Below are positions 23,316-36,065 of a stretch of 64,000 nucleotides of DNA, piece after piece (within the stretch, counting starts at the first letter, position 1; each line of letters opens with the position of its first letter). Location: the NCBI RefSeq assembly GCF_021730395.1, contig NC_069377.1, forward strand, positions 43,850,501 to 43,914,500, written 5' to 3'. The position numbers and the translations under genes are program-made. The notes below the pieces were generated by a model. It searched no databases. It was not told the origin of the DNA and saw only the letters and a program-made list of their open reading frames with translations. Source of the stretch: Mercenaria mercenaria (lineage: Eukaryota; Mollusca; Bivalvia; Venerida; Veneridae).

Positions 23316-26300
23316 GTAATCAAGTTCATTAAAAAAATCTTACTGTTTACGATGGACAATTTTCATAGATTTCATGGTTTGCCTCTTAATAAAAACTTAA
23401 TGGACTGTTAAAATTTTTCATTTTTTTTTTTTGTAAATTTGAAATGCCAATTTATTTGAAATACCCCTTAGGTTTAAAAAAACCAAATTTTTATGACAAC
23501 AAAATTAGATGATTGTACCTGTTTGCTGTTGTTCTACCAATTTTATTCGGGCATGTTTCAGTATGTATGCAAAAATAATGTACCAGATGAATTTTAAAAT
23601 TTTTCAACAGAATTTAATAACACATTATATTTTAAAATTTTGGGGGTACTGGTATTCTTTAAACAGTAAAGTGTACTAGGGTGAAACGTACACGAAAATC
23701 GTCATTGCGATACTGAGTGCCCCCGATAGACATCATAGAAAAGTCAGATCCAAAAAAATCGCCGAAGTTTTTCCCTTTAACAATCAATAGTTTTTTAAAA
23801 AGTTTTTAATTTTAATAAATACAGAAAAGTTGATTTTAAAAAGCCAAATTTTTGGGAAAGTACTTTTTCCCCTCAACATTTGGAATTAACTTTAAAATAA
23901 AGACTTTTTTGAAGGTTTTGAGTATTAAATTTAATTTTTTGTTTCTTAAAAAAAAAAAACTTTTTGATTAAAAATATTTTTTTTTGAAAAAAAAAAAACC
24001 TTTTAAAAATTTTAAAAATTTGGGGGGAAAAAAAGTTTTTTTAAAGACAAAAAAAAGGGGGAAAAAGTTTAGGCTTCCTTGTAGGAAAAAAAAAAAATAA
24101 AAGGCAAACAGTTTTTTCAGGGTAAATTTGGGTCCCTTTTTTAATTTTATGCGGTTAAAAACCTTAAAAAAGTTTTTTTTTTTGAAATTTCCCGGGGCAA
24201 AATTTTTTTCTCTTTTCAAAAATGCTTTACCCTTTTTAAAAATTTAAACCCAACGGACATTTTTGGGGGGGGGAACAAAAAACGGGCAAATTTCCCTTTG
24301 AGTAATACCAAAAAAAAATTGGGGGATAGATTTTAAAATTGTTCCCCAAAGCCAATGAAAGGGGAAGCCCAGAAAAAAAAAGAAAAAATTTTACCCCGGG
24401 AAAAGAAAAAAAATTAAAATTTCCTGGGGGCCTTTCAGTATAAAAAAAATTTTTTAAAAATTTTTAAAAATTTTTTAAAAAACCCCAATTTTTAAAAAAA
24501 AAAACAAAAAATTTTAAAAAAAAACAGTGGGCCCCTTGTCTTAAACCCAAACCCCCTTTTTTTTTTGTTTTTTAATTAAAATTTTTGGGCCCTTTTGGTA
24601 ATTTAAGTTTTTTTTTAAACCCTGAAAAATTTTTAAAAAAAATGGTTTTTTTTCCCAAAAAACTTAATTTTTAAAAAAAATTAAAAAATTATCGCCCCAA
24701 AATTTAAAAAGGGGTTTTTAAAAAATTGCCAAAAAAGAATAGTTCCAAAAACCAAAAAAATTTTTCACAATATCAATATTATGCAAAAGTCAAAATGGGC
24801 CCAATAGCCCCCTAAAGGACTCCTACTAAAAAATCCTTAAAAACAAGCAAGGAGAGTCCCCGGGACGTATGCTTTAACATTTGTTTACGGTAGTGGGGCC
24901 CAAACAAAAGTTTTTACATCGTTTTGTAGGGAAATTGGGGGTTTTTTTTTTTTTAAAACTTTTTTCGCTCATTTTTGGATTTTTAAAATTTAAAAAGTTT
25001 TTAAATACTTACAATTTTCATATTTTCGAACAAATAACTTTTTTAATCACCAATTTTTCAATCACTCTGCGTCCATGGTCCATCCGCCATTAACAACTTC
25101 CATTTTCGCTCTCCTCAGAAACTACTGGGCAGTTTTGACCAAACTTGTCAGAATGATGCATTTGGGACCCCAGTGTCCCCTAAAATCAACTGGTTCAACA
25201 TTTTGAGTGATTTTTGGGCCTTTTTTTTATTTTTTTTCTAAAATAATTCTTATCCATGGCCCTCCAAGTAGTTAATTTGTTTTTATGGCCTTACCTTAGA
25301 AGGGGCTAAAGCTGCAGACACTAATGAGATAAAGAAATTTTAAGTTTCATTATTTTCCTATTACCATCAGCATGAATGGGCACCCTACATATTGAATTAA
25401 TTTTTTTTATACTCCTATTTCCTGGGGGTTTTAAAATTTAGTTTAAAATAAAATAATTATATATGCATTCTTTGTATCATAGAAAAAAAAAATAAAATTG
25501 CTAAACCCATTAATGGTTCATCTCTCTTGTTTAGGGTGGTTTAATTATTAGTTATAATTATTATTACCCAAATTTTTGGGTCTTGAAATTTGGAACTTCA
25601 AAAATACTCAAGGGGGGCGCCAAGATCACCGTGTTTTTGTTAAGAATAACCCTTTTTTAATGACATACAATTTTTAATAGCGCGGGGATTTTTAAAACTT
25701 TAGAAAAACACTGTTAGTTAAGCGTTCAAATTAATCCATTTATTTCAAAAACATAATTTAAAACAATTTAAAATAAATTGCTTTTTTATAGCCTTTCCCT
25801 TGATCAAAAAAATTTTTGATTAAATTTTGTTTTTTAAATAAAATTTTGCCGTTAGAAAAAATCACGTTTTTCAAAAAAAAATTGGGTGTTCGGCCTCTGC
25901 CCACCGGATCCTGTCTTATTTTTTATAAATAAAAACCATTAGATTTTATACAAACATATCTCCCTATTGTTTAATATTTAAAAAAAAAGTAAAGATCATA
26001 CACTTCCTGGGGAAACCCCCGGGCTTTTTTTTTTCTTCAATTTTAAAAAATTACAATTAAACATAAGGTTTAAAAAAGCGCTGCCAGGGCAGTATTGGAG
26101 GTGTAGAATCTTTTTTTTTTTAAGAATGTATTAAAAAATTTTTCCTTATTATTTTTTTTTTCATGGTTTAAAAGGTTAGTTTTTAAATGGTTTAATCATT
26201 AGACAATGTTCTAAAAAGGAACTGTTGTAATAATTGGTGTTACGGAACATTGTTCCCTGATGTCTTACTGAACGCAGTTTGTCTAAGGAAAATTGATGTA

Positions 26301-26570
26301 CGCTATCTCTGATCATGGGTAGTTGTTTGTTACTTTACATAAACAAAAAAATGCTAAGGAATCCAAAATATTTGATAGTTTAATTGAATTTCTGTTGAAC
26401 CCAACAACAGCAGCAGAAGATTCTGTTACATTTTTTGTTTTAAGAGTGTATAAACTAACTGTCAGCAAGATCTTATGATAGCGCGCTTGACTATCGGAAG
26501 GCCATGCAAACATTACCAGCATATGAACGATAAAAGCTTAAGGAAACTTTTTAAAGTAAAAAAAGGAGCA
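23316..26570. other. Intron, unreadable homopolymer-rich sequence
   Basis: Dominated by A, T, G and C runs. No exon could be supported. The first half of the SRI-type domain of PHRF1 should be encoded somewhere between here and 28490, but no reading was found. Confidence 0.5.
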
Positions 26571-26960
26571 TAGTTTTATCAAAAGTTAGCCAAGTATAAA
26601 AATTTTTTTCCCATGAGGGGCATCTCATGAAGCCAAACGGAAAGTTTTTGAAGCATTAGCAAGTAGATCCTGAGAAACCTGCTTACATGCAAAACTTCCA
26701 CAAATTAAAAAGGGGCATAACTTTGAGAAAATAAAAACTAAAGCCTTGTGAGGTCATTTCATGGGGATGAAGGTATGTGAAGTTTCAATGCATGTTGCCA
26801 TGTAGTCTTTGAGAAATCTGCTTCATGCAAAATTTTAACCAAAATTTCTAAGATAAAAAGGGCCATAATTTTAGTTATGTCACTGGTGTTGTGAGGTCAT
26901 CTCATAATGCCTAATAAATGTATTAAGTTCGAAATGTGATATAATAAGTTTTAGAGAATC
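26570..26960 (+). repeat. Diverged tandem repeats
   Basis: Two to three units share TTTGAGAAATCTGCTTCATG / CCTGAGAAACCTGCTTACATG, AAGGGGCATAA and TGAGGTCATTTCATG. Typical of a bivalve repeat core; noisy consensus. Confidence 0.5.
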
Positions 26961-27726
26961 CTGCTTAAATACAAAACATCGTTGCGGGGGACACAAATGC
27001 TTGCGAAAGGGTGACAACAGTAGCTCTGCTATTTGAGAAATTTTGAAGTCAAGCTCCAAAAGATTGAGCACTTGTATGTGTTAAATGGAAAAAAAAATTG
27101 GGGAATTACTGTTTCAAACCTGAAAAAATTACATTTCAAGAGCTTTTTGGAAGAGGGAAAGATGGGGAATCAAAAAATTTTACTCACAAAAAAATCACAA
27201 AAGACAACAAGGGTATCCTCAGAAAGCTTGCCTAAGGAAACATTAAATAATTCTTAGTGATATAAAACAAAGAAAGACTAATCACTGGTCCTTCCTCAAG
27301 GGATTAGCCGTCAGATTAAAGTCAAAGTATCATAATCTTTAGAATTTGGGATGAATTCTCTGAAAACTTTAAAATATGACATAAAGCTGGAGGCATGCAT
27401 CTTTAAAATACTGTTTAAGGTTGTGGGTCCATAATGGCAGTTGGCAATTCCCATGCAATAATGTACTCCTGTATGCTTTTTGGCATTTTTCAACTGATAA
27501 CATTGGTCAAAAGGACATGTGCCTTCCATATCTTCTGGGGGATGGGAAAATCAGGGATGGAGAAAAGTAATTTAAAAAATTACGATTTTCATTACAGCTT
27601 CCTACCTTGGAAGAAAGAAAAGATTTTTAAACAGTGTTGGAACAGTCTTTTTTATCAGATTGTTTTGGAAAAATATTTGATTTTTAATGTATTTTAGGGG
27701 GAATTGAGACTTAATTTCAACGGCCT

Positions 27727-28089
27727 GCCATAGAAAAAAAACATAGTGGGGTTTCGACCAGCATGGATCCAGACCCGCCGCCCCCTCCACGCATCCTGGT
27801 CGGATCCATGCTGTTCCTGTCAAAGCCCATTTCAATTTAAAAAACTGTTACAAAAAAGCTGGATCCGACCAACTGCGCGGATCTGCCCTGGAAAAACCCA
27901 AAATATGGTTTTTCAACCCCCATGGATCCAGACCATGGCCCTTTTCCATTTTGGGCAGGGTCCTGCTGTTTGCTTCAAAAGCCTATTGCAATTTGAGAAA
28001 CGTTGCAACAGCAGGATCCCCCGGATTGCAGGCGGTCTGGACCATACTGGTTGCAAACCCACTAAGTTGGTTTTCCCATGGCACGGCCA
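27727..28089 (+). mobile_element. Two truncated, damaged copies of the foldback MITE family
   Basis: CATGGATCCAGACC occurs twice and arms such as AACATAGTGGGGTTTCGACC and GCAAACCCACTAAGTTGG match the clean copy at 38742-38979. The first copy seems cut after its right-arm start and a second copy follows. Predicted proteins over this region are translated repeat. Confidence 0.7.
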
Positions 28090-28495
28090 AATAGATAAGA
28101 TGGAAAGTGTGTTTTTGGAAAATAGAAGAATAAAAAAAATCCATCGCTCCATTCAGACCAACTTTCCCGTCTCAATATACCAGGGCTGAACCCTTTTTTC
28201 TGTGCATTGGGAAACAAGTTTTGAAATTTACGAAATTTTTCAGTCTCATTTTCGGGTTTTAAACTTTGCAGGTTTTTTGAGGCACCATCCATGTCTTGTG
28301 GAAGGTTTAGTGGTTTTTCCCCCATTCCCCGCTTTTACCTGAAAAAATGTTGGGAGTGCTGTCTGACTTCCTTCTCAACCATTCAGACTTGAACGTTACC
28401 ATATCCCCTGAATTGTATTGGGATGGCTTAGATTAAACAATCGAAAATTGGATGGTAAAAAAGCAACTGAGCTATTGTGGTATTTCTAATTTCAG

Positions 28496-28627
28496 ATCTG
28501 TCACAGTAAGAGTGGGAACATTAACCCAATGAAGATAAAAAGCTTGGTTGAAGCATATGTACAAAAGTATACAAAACATTCTGACCATTCTAAAGCTGAA
28601 ACATTTTTTCCCTTTCCCCCGAACTAA
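28496..28627 (+). CDS. PHRF1: PHRF1 last coding exon: end of SRI-type domain
   Basis: After acceptor TAATTTCAG the frame reads ICHSKSGNINPMKIKSLVEA then YVQKYTKHSDHSKAE, ending at TAA 28625-28627. The VCHSKSGEINPxKVxxLVxA YVxxY pattern is the C-terminal half of the SRI-like domain at the PHRF1 C-terminus, which contacts the phosphorylated RNA polymerase II tail. Recognition is by motif and collinearity. The exact C-terminus may be shifted by consensus error (TTTTTT and CCCCC runs lie just before the stop). Confidence 0.8.
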   Translation: MCHSKSGNINPMKIKSLVEAYVQKYTKHSDHSKAETFFPFPPN

Positions 28628-30433
28628 AAGGGGACATGCCCAAAACGAAGGTAGCACATATATTGTGTATTTATTAGAAAATTGTGAAGAATTTTATACA
28701 TTCAAAATATAATTTTACAAAGATCATGTGTGTGTAAAATGTTCTGTAAATTTCATATCTTTTTTTTGAAGGTTTAGAAAATTTTTAATCAGTTCCATAC
28801 GGTTCAAAAAAAGTTCTTTGACAAAGGGGTTTCACGCCGGGAATCATCTCATTCTGCCTGGGCACTAACTGCCCACAGAAATGAAATTTTAAGAGACTAA
28901 CCGTTGCCAGCAAGATCAACCCCAGCTCAAAGTTTTTGGCAACTTAAAAAACAATTCGAGTTTGGCATAAAATGTTTCATGCTCTTTGGAAATTTTCAAA
29001 CATTCTTTATAAATGGCATATTGTGTACTGGGCCTGTCCAGGCTCAATATAAAATCACAAAGAGGGTTATAAGTTTAAACGAAATAGCTTTCTGACTGAA
29101 AGATTTTTTACCTAGAATTTCTTCATTTACACACTGTAGTGAAAAGGTATGTTGGGTCTGTTTTAAAATGAAATTTTTACAGAGACAAGTACCATTTTAA
29201 AGATTTTGCAGACAAATTGTAGGATTTTACCATCATTTAAAGTTTTTATTTTCGTTGGGTTTTTTTTGTCTCTCCAACACTTTTGGACAGCCTTTTGGGA
29301 AAAACATTAAGGCAGGCCTGTTTACATTTTTGTCAAAATAAAATATTTTCCAAATTTTGGTTTAAAATTTCATAATATTTTTTGATAGTTGAGTAAGAAC
29401 TTTTCTTGTAAAATAACTGGGCCCCTGAGTTAAACTTGGTTTTTGGGGGGCAGTCTGAAACCCCCAGGGGTTGGTTAAGTTTTTTGCTCAGGTTTGAAAG
29501 TAAACCAGCAAAGCTACATGTCTTTCATAACTGTCTTCAAACCACGTATAACCCCTTGGGGCCAATGGTCTCATTCTAGCCAATTTTTGGTTTTCTGTGT
29601 TTAATTAAAAAATTTTCGCATTTAAAATTTTTGTACATTTTGTGTTTTAATTCTTTTGACAAAGGGTGTAATTTTTATGTTTTAAATTTTATTTTAAAAA
29701 ACATGTTTTCTGCTAGAAAGTGATGGGGTTTAAAAAGTTGACTTTCATGAAAGGGAAATTTCATTAAAATTTTTACATTTTTTTTTTGGTTTTTCTGAAA
29801 TTTTTTTTCGGTTTGTAAAAGATTTTTTTAAAAAAAGAGAAGTTTAGCAAGTAATGTACATTTTGTTTTTTTTTAAATGGGGCTTTAAAATATATATAAA
29901 TGTTTTCCCCTAGTGTTTTTTTTAACACTGTATTGCTGCCAGGATGCTGTAGGATTTGATTAAAAAATTTTTTGAAAATTTTGAAAAAAATACTGAATTT
30001 GCACGGGGGAAATACTTTTGCAAATTTTTCTGGCTGTTTTTCATGGGTCCAAGATGGGGGCCTTTTTCATTTTGCAATTTTCTATTTTTTCCATTTTTAA
30101 GATTAATCAACAACCTGTCGAAACTTTTGGACTAGACTTTTTTCCATATCACTTAATAGACTGTTTTTTTTTTTCTTTTTTATTTTAAACATAATTAATT
30201 GAAAAATAATATTTCCAATGAAATGGGTATTTAAAGACTTTGAATTTTTTTTTGTTTTTTTTAAATTGAAGGGAAAAATACTAAAAATTTTAATTACAAC
30301 TGAACTTTTTTTTTTAAATAAAAGGATTAAAAAAGACAATAATGAGGTTATAAAAAGTGCCGAAGACTATCATTTAATTCCCTTTAACCTCAAAATTATA
30401 ACAGATTTCTAAAAGACAAATCACATTTATTTT
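28628..30433. other. Probable PHRF1 3' region, no gene seen
   Basis: AT-rich, noisy sequence without a supportable gene. It could be 3' UTR or intergenic. Confidence 0.4.
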
Positions 30434-32206
30434 TAGCTCACCTGTCACATAGTGACAAGGTGAGCTTTTGTGATCACGCAGCGTCCGTCCCCCTTTGTCC
30501 GTTCGTGGCCCCTCCCCCCGTTTCCCCCGTCCGTAAAATTTTTCTTTTGACCACCTAGAGGTCACATTTTTTGTGGGGTTTTTATGAAAATTGTCAAAGT
30601 TTATCTTGAGATACTAGTCAATTCGAAACTGGGGCACGTGCCCAAAAAAAAGTCATAGGTCTAAAAATAGAAAAACCTTGTGACCTCTCTAGAGGGCAAA
30701 AAATTTTACAAATCCATGAAAATTGGGGCAAACTTCACCTTTATATATCTATAAGTTCGAAACGGGGCATGTCCTTAAAAAAAAGGGCATAGGTCAAAAA
30801 TAAAAAACCTTTTGGGCCCTCTAAAGGCCCTTTTTTCATGGGGTCGTTTAAAACTGGTCTGAATGTTCATCTTGATGATTCTAGGCAATTCAAAAGGGGC
30901 AAATCGTCAAAAAATAGGTCATAGGGCAAAAATAGAAAAAAACCCTTTTACCCCCTAGGGCCCTATGTTTCATGGATCTTCATGAAAAAAGATCGAAAGT
31001 TCCCTTGATGATATCAGGGCAATTCGAAAGTGGACACGTTCACAAAAAATGGGCAGTAGGTCAAAAAATAGAAAAACCTTTACCTCTCTAAAGGCATATT
31101 TTTTATGGGATCTGTCAAAGTTGGGCTGAAAAATTTATCTTGATATTTAGTCAAGTTCGAAAAGGGGGGCCCCGTACCAAAAACTGGGCATAGTCTAAAA
31201 ATAAAAAACCTTGTACCCTTAGAGGCCATTTTGAATGGATCTTAAAAATTGGTCAGAATGTTCATCTTTTATACAGGTAAAGTTTGAAAGTGGGTCACTG
31301 CCTCAAAAAGTAGGCAGTAGTCAAATAATGAAAAAACGTTGTGCCTCTCAGACCCTATTTTTCAGGATCTGTAAAATTTTTCTGAATTTATCTTGATGAA
31401 ATTTTAGGTCAATTTGAAACGGGGCCTACAACAAAAACTAGGGCATAGGTCTTGAAGAAAAAACCTTTGGGCCTCTCTGACCAACCCTTGAATGGGTCTT
31501 TATGAAAAATTTGGGCAAATTTTCACCTGGGGAAAATCTAGTCAGGGGTTTAAACTGGGTCATGTGCCATTAAAAAAAAGGTCATAGTCAAATAATAAAA
31601 ACCTTGTGCATTCTAGAGGCCATACTTTTTAGGGGCTTATAAATTGGGCAATGTTTCTTTATGATATCTAGGTCAATTTGAAACTGGTCAACTGCGGTCA
31701 AAAACTAGGGCAGTAGGTCTAAAAATTTTTAAAATCTTTGACCCCTCTAAGGCCAAATTTTTTAATGGGTCTTCATGAAAATGACTGAAGTTTTTCCTTG
31801 TGTATCTAGGCAGTTTCGAAACGGGTCCGTGCGGTCAAAAACTGGCCAGAGTTATAAAAATAGAAAAAACCTTTTGACCCTCTGAGGCCTATTTTCATGA
31901 GATCTTCATGAAAAATTTGTGAGAAATTCCCTTGATAATCTAGGGAAAGTTTTAAAACAGGGTCACGTACCTTTGAAAACAGGTCAATAGGGCTAAAAAA
32001 GAAAAACCCTTTTGACCTCTCCAAAATATTTTTTCAATGGATCTTCATGAAAATTGTCAAATTTTTTTCTTGAAATACTAGCATGTTCAAAACTGGTCCA
32101 TGAGCTCAAAAACTAGGCACTAGTCAAATAATAGAAAAAACGACATCATCTCAAAAAGGGGGCATGGGGAAGAGTGACGATTTAACCATCAGGTCCTCTT
32201 GTTAAA
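30434..32206 (+). mobile_element. Damaged 145-bp tandem-repeat element (twin of 33729-35205)
   Basis: Begins TTTTTAGCTCACCTGTCACA with hairpin GTCACATAGTGAC and GGTGAGCTTTTGTGATCACG, then about eleven noisy units (TAGGTCTAAAAATAGAAAAA, GATCTTCATGAAAA). It ends near CCATCAGGTCCTCTTGTT at about 32203. It is the best internal ruler for the consensus damage because a clean relative lies 1.5 kb downstream. Confidence 0.8.
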
Positions 32207-32900
32207 ACCTGGGAATGGGAGACATACTAATAAACTTGCAGCAACTGAAAACAGTCTACCATATTTGTTCTAAATTTTTACATAATAACACATAAGAATT
32301 AAATTAATACATATCAGATGAATCCCACACTGCGAGAATAACCAGTCGGGCTATAATCCAGGGGAAACATTTTCTAGGGAAATTTCACTTCTTTTACTTT
32401 TTAGATGAATTTAAAAATGCTTTTCCATTGATAACTTCTTAATGTTAATGCATTTTCAAAAGCTTTATTTTTTTGCATAGATATTTTTGAATTGGGTTGA
32501 ATGTTTTTTTACGGGCTATACAGTTATATGGGGGTTTTTTATTTACTTAAAAATGAATAAGGAAACTAAAAAACATTCCGGAAAAAGAGGGTAGAATTTA
32601 AAAACCAGGCTTTTGGGATGAAAATACAGGGTGTGATTTTTTTTTACATATTACTTTTTTCCTTGTTTTCTTTTTCGTTTTTTTGGGAAATGTGCATGCA
32701 TTTTGTTTAATATTTGTATATAGTTTCTAAAAGTTTTTTGTTTTTTTTTATTGAATATTTTTAAAATTTCCTCTTTTTCAAAAGGAAAATTTAAAAAAAT
32801 TCAAAAAGTTAACAAGGGTTTAATGTAAATATCAAAGACTTCTATAAAAAGAATTTAAACATTTTCTGTTTTCTTATCAAGTAGGGGAGGTAATTATGTT
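32207..32900. other. No gene seen
   Basis: AT-rich sequence, still partly homopolymer-rich up to about 32850. Confidence 0.4.
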
Positions 32901-33066
32901 ATGTCCATAAGTTTGTACAAGCAGGGGAGCTAATTATGAAGCAGGAAGGAAATTATGTTCATATTTTTTACTGTGACATGTATATTGTATTTTAATCTGT
33001 CAATGTAAGTCATGATCAGGTATCTGATGATTTTATCATGTACATCTGTATAATATGATCATGGAA

Positions 33067-33072
33067 AATAAA
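33067..33072 (+). promoter_or_regulatory. Possible polyadenylation signal AATAAA
   Basis: AATAAA within GGAAAATAAAATTTTCAG, preceded by about 180 bp of moderately complex sequence with repeated GGGGAGSTAATTATG. It could end a long PHRF1 3' UTR, but no splice or transcript evidence links them. Confidence 0.25.
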
Positions 33073-33339
33073 ATTTTCAGACTGAAGTTTTCTTTTTTTT
33101 TCTTTTGTGAGAAAGTAAACCTTTAATGACTGGAACTTTCTGGCCCTTGGAGTAACAATACTACACGCAGTTGTATATAGTAAAACAAAGCTGGTTGGTG
33201 AGTCCTAGGCAGTATTTATGGGGGAAAAATACAGTCAGTAAAATGTATACTTAGTCACACAGTAAAAAAAATTATGAAAAAATAGGAGGGATTTATATGT
33301 GCTTTATGTCAAGCTTATGAAAAGTTAGTTTATTAATTA

Positions 33340-33728
33340 TACCCCCTCACTGGGGGAGATATTGTTTTTGCCATGTCCATCCATTGGTCACACTTCACTT
33401 CAGATCAATAACTTCAGAACCATTTTACTTAGAACCTTCAGACTTCATAAGGTGGTAGGGCTTATAGAGTAGACGACTCCATAACTGAACATAGAAATCC
33501 ATTTCCAATCAGTAACTTGAAAACAATATGACCTAGAACCTTCAAACTTCATAGGATGATAAGACTTGTAGTAGATGACCCCAATTGTTTTTAGGGTCAC
33601 TCCATCAAAGGTCCAGGTCACAGGGGCCATCTGTCTGTCAAAATCCATTTTTGATCAATTGACCATTTGACCTAGAACCTTCAAACTTAATAGGGTGATA
33701 AGGCTTACAGAGTAGATGACCCCTATTA
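33340..33728 (+). repeat. Tandem-repeat element, left part
   Basis: Units of about 150 bp with AACCTTCAAACTTCATAGG, GTAGATGACCCCTATT and TCAAAGGTCAAGGTCACAG. The array resumes at 35206 after an inserted element. Non-coding. Confidence 0.75.
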
Positions 33729-35205
33729 TTAGCTCACCTGTCACAAAGTGACAAGGTGAGCTTTTGTGATCGCGCGGTGTCCATCGTCCGTCGTGCGTCA
33801 GTGCGTGCGTGCGTGCGTCCGTAAACTTTTGCTTGTGACCACTCTAGTGGTCACATTTTTCATGGGATCTTTATGAAAGTTGGTCAGAATGTTCATCTTG
33901 ATGATATCTAGGTCAAGTTCGAAACTGGGTCACGTGCCGTCAAAAACTAGGTCAGTAGGTCTAAAAATAGAAAAACCTTGTGACCTCTCTAGAGGCCATA
34001 TATTTAACAAGATCTTCATGAAAATTGGTCAGAATGTTCACCTTGATGATATCTAGGTCAAGTTCGAAACTGGGTTACGTGCCTTCAAAAACTAGGTCAG
34101 TAGGTCTAAAAATAGAAAAACCTTGTGACCTCTCTAGAGGCCATATATTTCACAAGATCTTCATGAAAATTGGTCAGAACGTTCATCTTGATGATATCTA
34201 GGTCAAGTTTGAAACTGGGTCACGTGCCATCCAAAACTAGGTCAGTAGGTCAAATAATAGAAAAACCTTGTGACCTCTCTGAAGGCCATATTTTTCATGG
34301 GATCTGTATGAAAATTGGTCTGAATGTTCATCTTGATGATATTTAGGTCAGTTTCGAAACAGGGTCATGTGCGGTCAAAAACTAGGTCAGTAGGTCTAAA
34401 AATAGAAAAACCTTGTGACCTCTCTAGAGGCCATACTTGTGAATGGATCTCCATAAAAATTGGTCAGAATGTTCACCTTGATGATATCTAGGTCAGATTT
34501 GAAACTGGGTCACGTGCCTTAAAAACTAGGTCAGTAGGTCAAATTATAAAAAAACCTTGTGACCTCTCTAGAGGCCATACTTTTCATGGGATCTGTATGA
34601 AAGTTGGTCTGAATGTTCATCTTGATGATATCTAGGTCAAGTTTGAAACTGGGTCAGCTGCGGACAAAAACTAGGTCAGTAGGTCTAAAATTATTAAAAT
34701 CTTTTGACTTCTCTAGAGGCCATATTTTTCAATGGATACTCATGAAAATTGATCTGAATGTTCACCTTGATGATATCTAGGTCAGTTTTGAAACTGGGTC
34801 ACGTGCAGTCAAAAACTAGGCCGGTAGGTATAAAAATAGAAAAACCTTGTGACCTCTCTAGAGGCCATATTTTTCATGAGATCTTCATGAAAATTAGTGA
34901 GAATGTTCACCTTGATGATATCTAGGTAAAGTTCAAAACAGGGTCATGTACCTTCGAAAACTAGGTCAATAGGTCAAATAATAGAAAAACCTTGTGACCT
35001 CTCTAGAGACCATATTTTTCAATGAATCTTCATGAAAATTGGTCAGAATTTTTATCTTGATAATATCTAGGTCAAGTTCAAAACTGGGTCACATGAGCTC
35101 AAAAACTAGGTCACTATGTTAAATAATAGAAAAAACGACGTCATACTCAAAACTGGGTCATGTGGGAAGAGGTGAGCGATTCAGGACCATCATGGTCCTC
35201 TTGTT
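33729..35205 (+). mobile_element. Complete 145-bp tandem-repeat element (element I), nested
   Basis: Starts TTAGCTCACCTGTCACAAAG with hairpin GTCACAAAGTGAC and GGTGAGCTTTTGTGATCGCG, then GTGCGTGCGTGCG. About nine clean 145-bp units follow (CTTGATGATATCTAGGTCA at 33897, 34042, 34187). It ends AGGTGAGCGATTCAGG, hairpin ACCATCATGGT, CCTCTTGTT. It splits another repeat array, and the flanks rejoin at a T-rich site. No coding capacity. Confidence 0.85.
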
Positions 35206-35800
35206 TTCTAGTTTACTAGATCGAAGGTCAAGGTCACAGGGGCCTGAACATGGAAAATCGTTTCTAATTCTAATCGATAACATAAGAACCACTTGACCCA
35301 GAATGTTGAAACTTCATGTGATGATTTGACATACAGAGCAGATGACCGCTATTGATTTTTGGGTCACTTGATCAAAGGTCAATGTCACATGGACCAGAAC
35401 ATCGAAAACAGTTTCCGATCAATAAATTGATAACCATTTGACCCAGAATGTTCACATTTCATAGAATGATAGGACTTACAGAGTAGATGACCCTTATTGA
35501 TTTTGGGGTCACTTGAGCAAAGGTCAAGGTCACAAGGGTTTGAACATAGAAATTTCTTTCCCATCAATAACTTGAGAACCTCTTGACCCAGAATGTTGAA
35601 ACTTCATAGGATGATTAGACATGCAGAGTAAATGATCTCTATTGATTTTGGGGTCACTCGATCAGAGGTCAAGGTCACAGGGGTCAGAACATGGAAATCA
35701 ATTTCCAGTCCATAACTTCAGAATCACTAGGCCCAGAATGTTGAAACTTCGTGGAATAATTGGACATACTGAGTAGATGATCCCTATTGCAGCCAACCAT
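35206..35800 (+). repeat. Tandem-repeat element, right part
   Basis: Four units of the array begun at 33340: CAGAATGTTGAAACTTCATAGG, AGAGTAGATGACC, 'GGGGTCACTTGATCAAAGG'. Each unit carries TCAAGGTCA-type half-sites. Confidence 0.75.
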
Positions 35801-36065
35801 CAGTGTTTCAGACTTTCGCTCCTGTCCCCTATTGACTTCTTGCCTATTACTACTATGCATTGGGGAAATCATGCGCTTTCCTACAAAAGCATCAAGTTTT
35901 GGCATTGTTTGTCCGTCTGCATCAGTCCAAAGTCCTATACATGGTTTGGAGTATAAAACGTAGTAGAAATGTTAACTGCTGTCTGCAAGTTTCAATCAGA
36001 TTGCATGAGGAAGCAAGATTTATGGCCTTTTGTATTTTGTCCTTGGATATATATTGTATATTATA

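Larger units (their letters stand above)
14540..32850. other. Low-quality consensus block (likely unpolished assembly)
   Basis: Inside repeats with clean copies nearby, the sequence changes abruptly at about 14540: single bases vanish, short A, T, G and C runs grow, and frames break every few tens of bases. The peak is 23940-24780, nearly all homopolymer runs. PHRF1 central exon frames break throughout. Clean sequence resumes around 32.2-32.9 kb (compare the damaged repeat at 30434 with its clean relative at 33729). Some islands, such as 20600-21060 and 26200-26560, look better. Inference: an assembly segment with little or no polishing. Confidence 0.8.

Noticed and set aside
23940-24780. Extreme homopolymer stretch as a possible satellite or structural DNA
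   Set aside because: Run lengths look like consensus errors and the flanks show the same fault, so no biological meaning is assigned.
27746-28325. Open frames on both strands with a 'protein-like' look
   Set aside because: They translate the damaged foldback MITE copies; the same peptides arise from the clean copy at 38742-38979.
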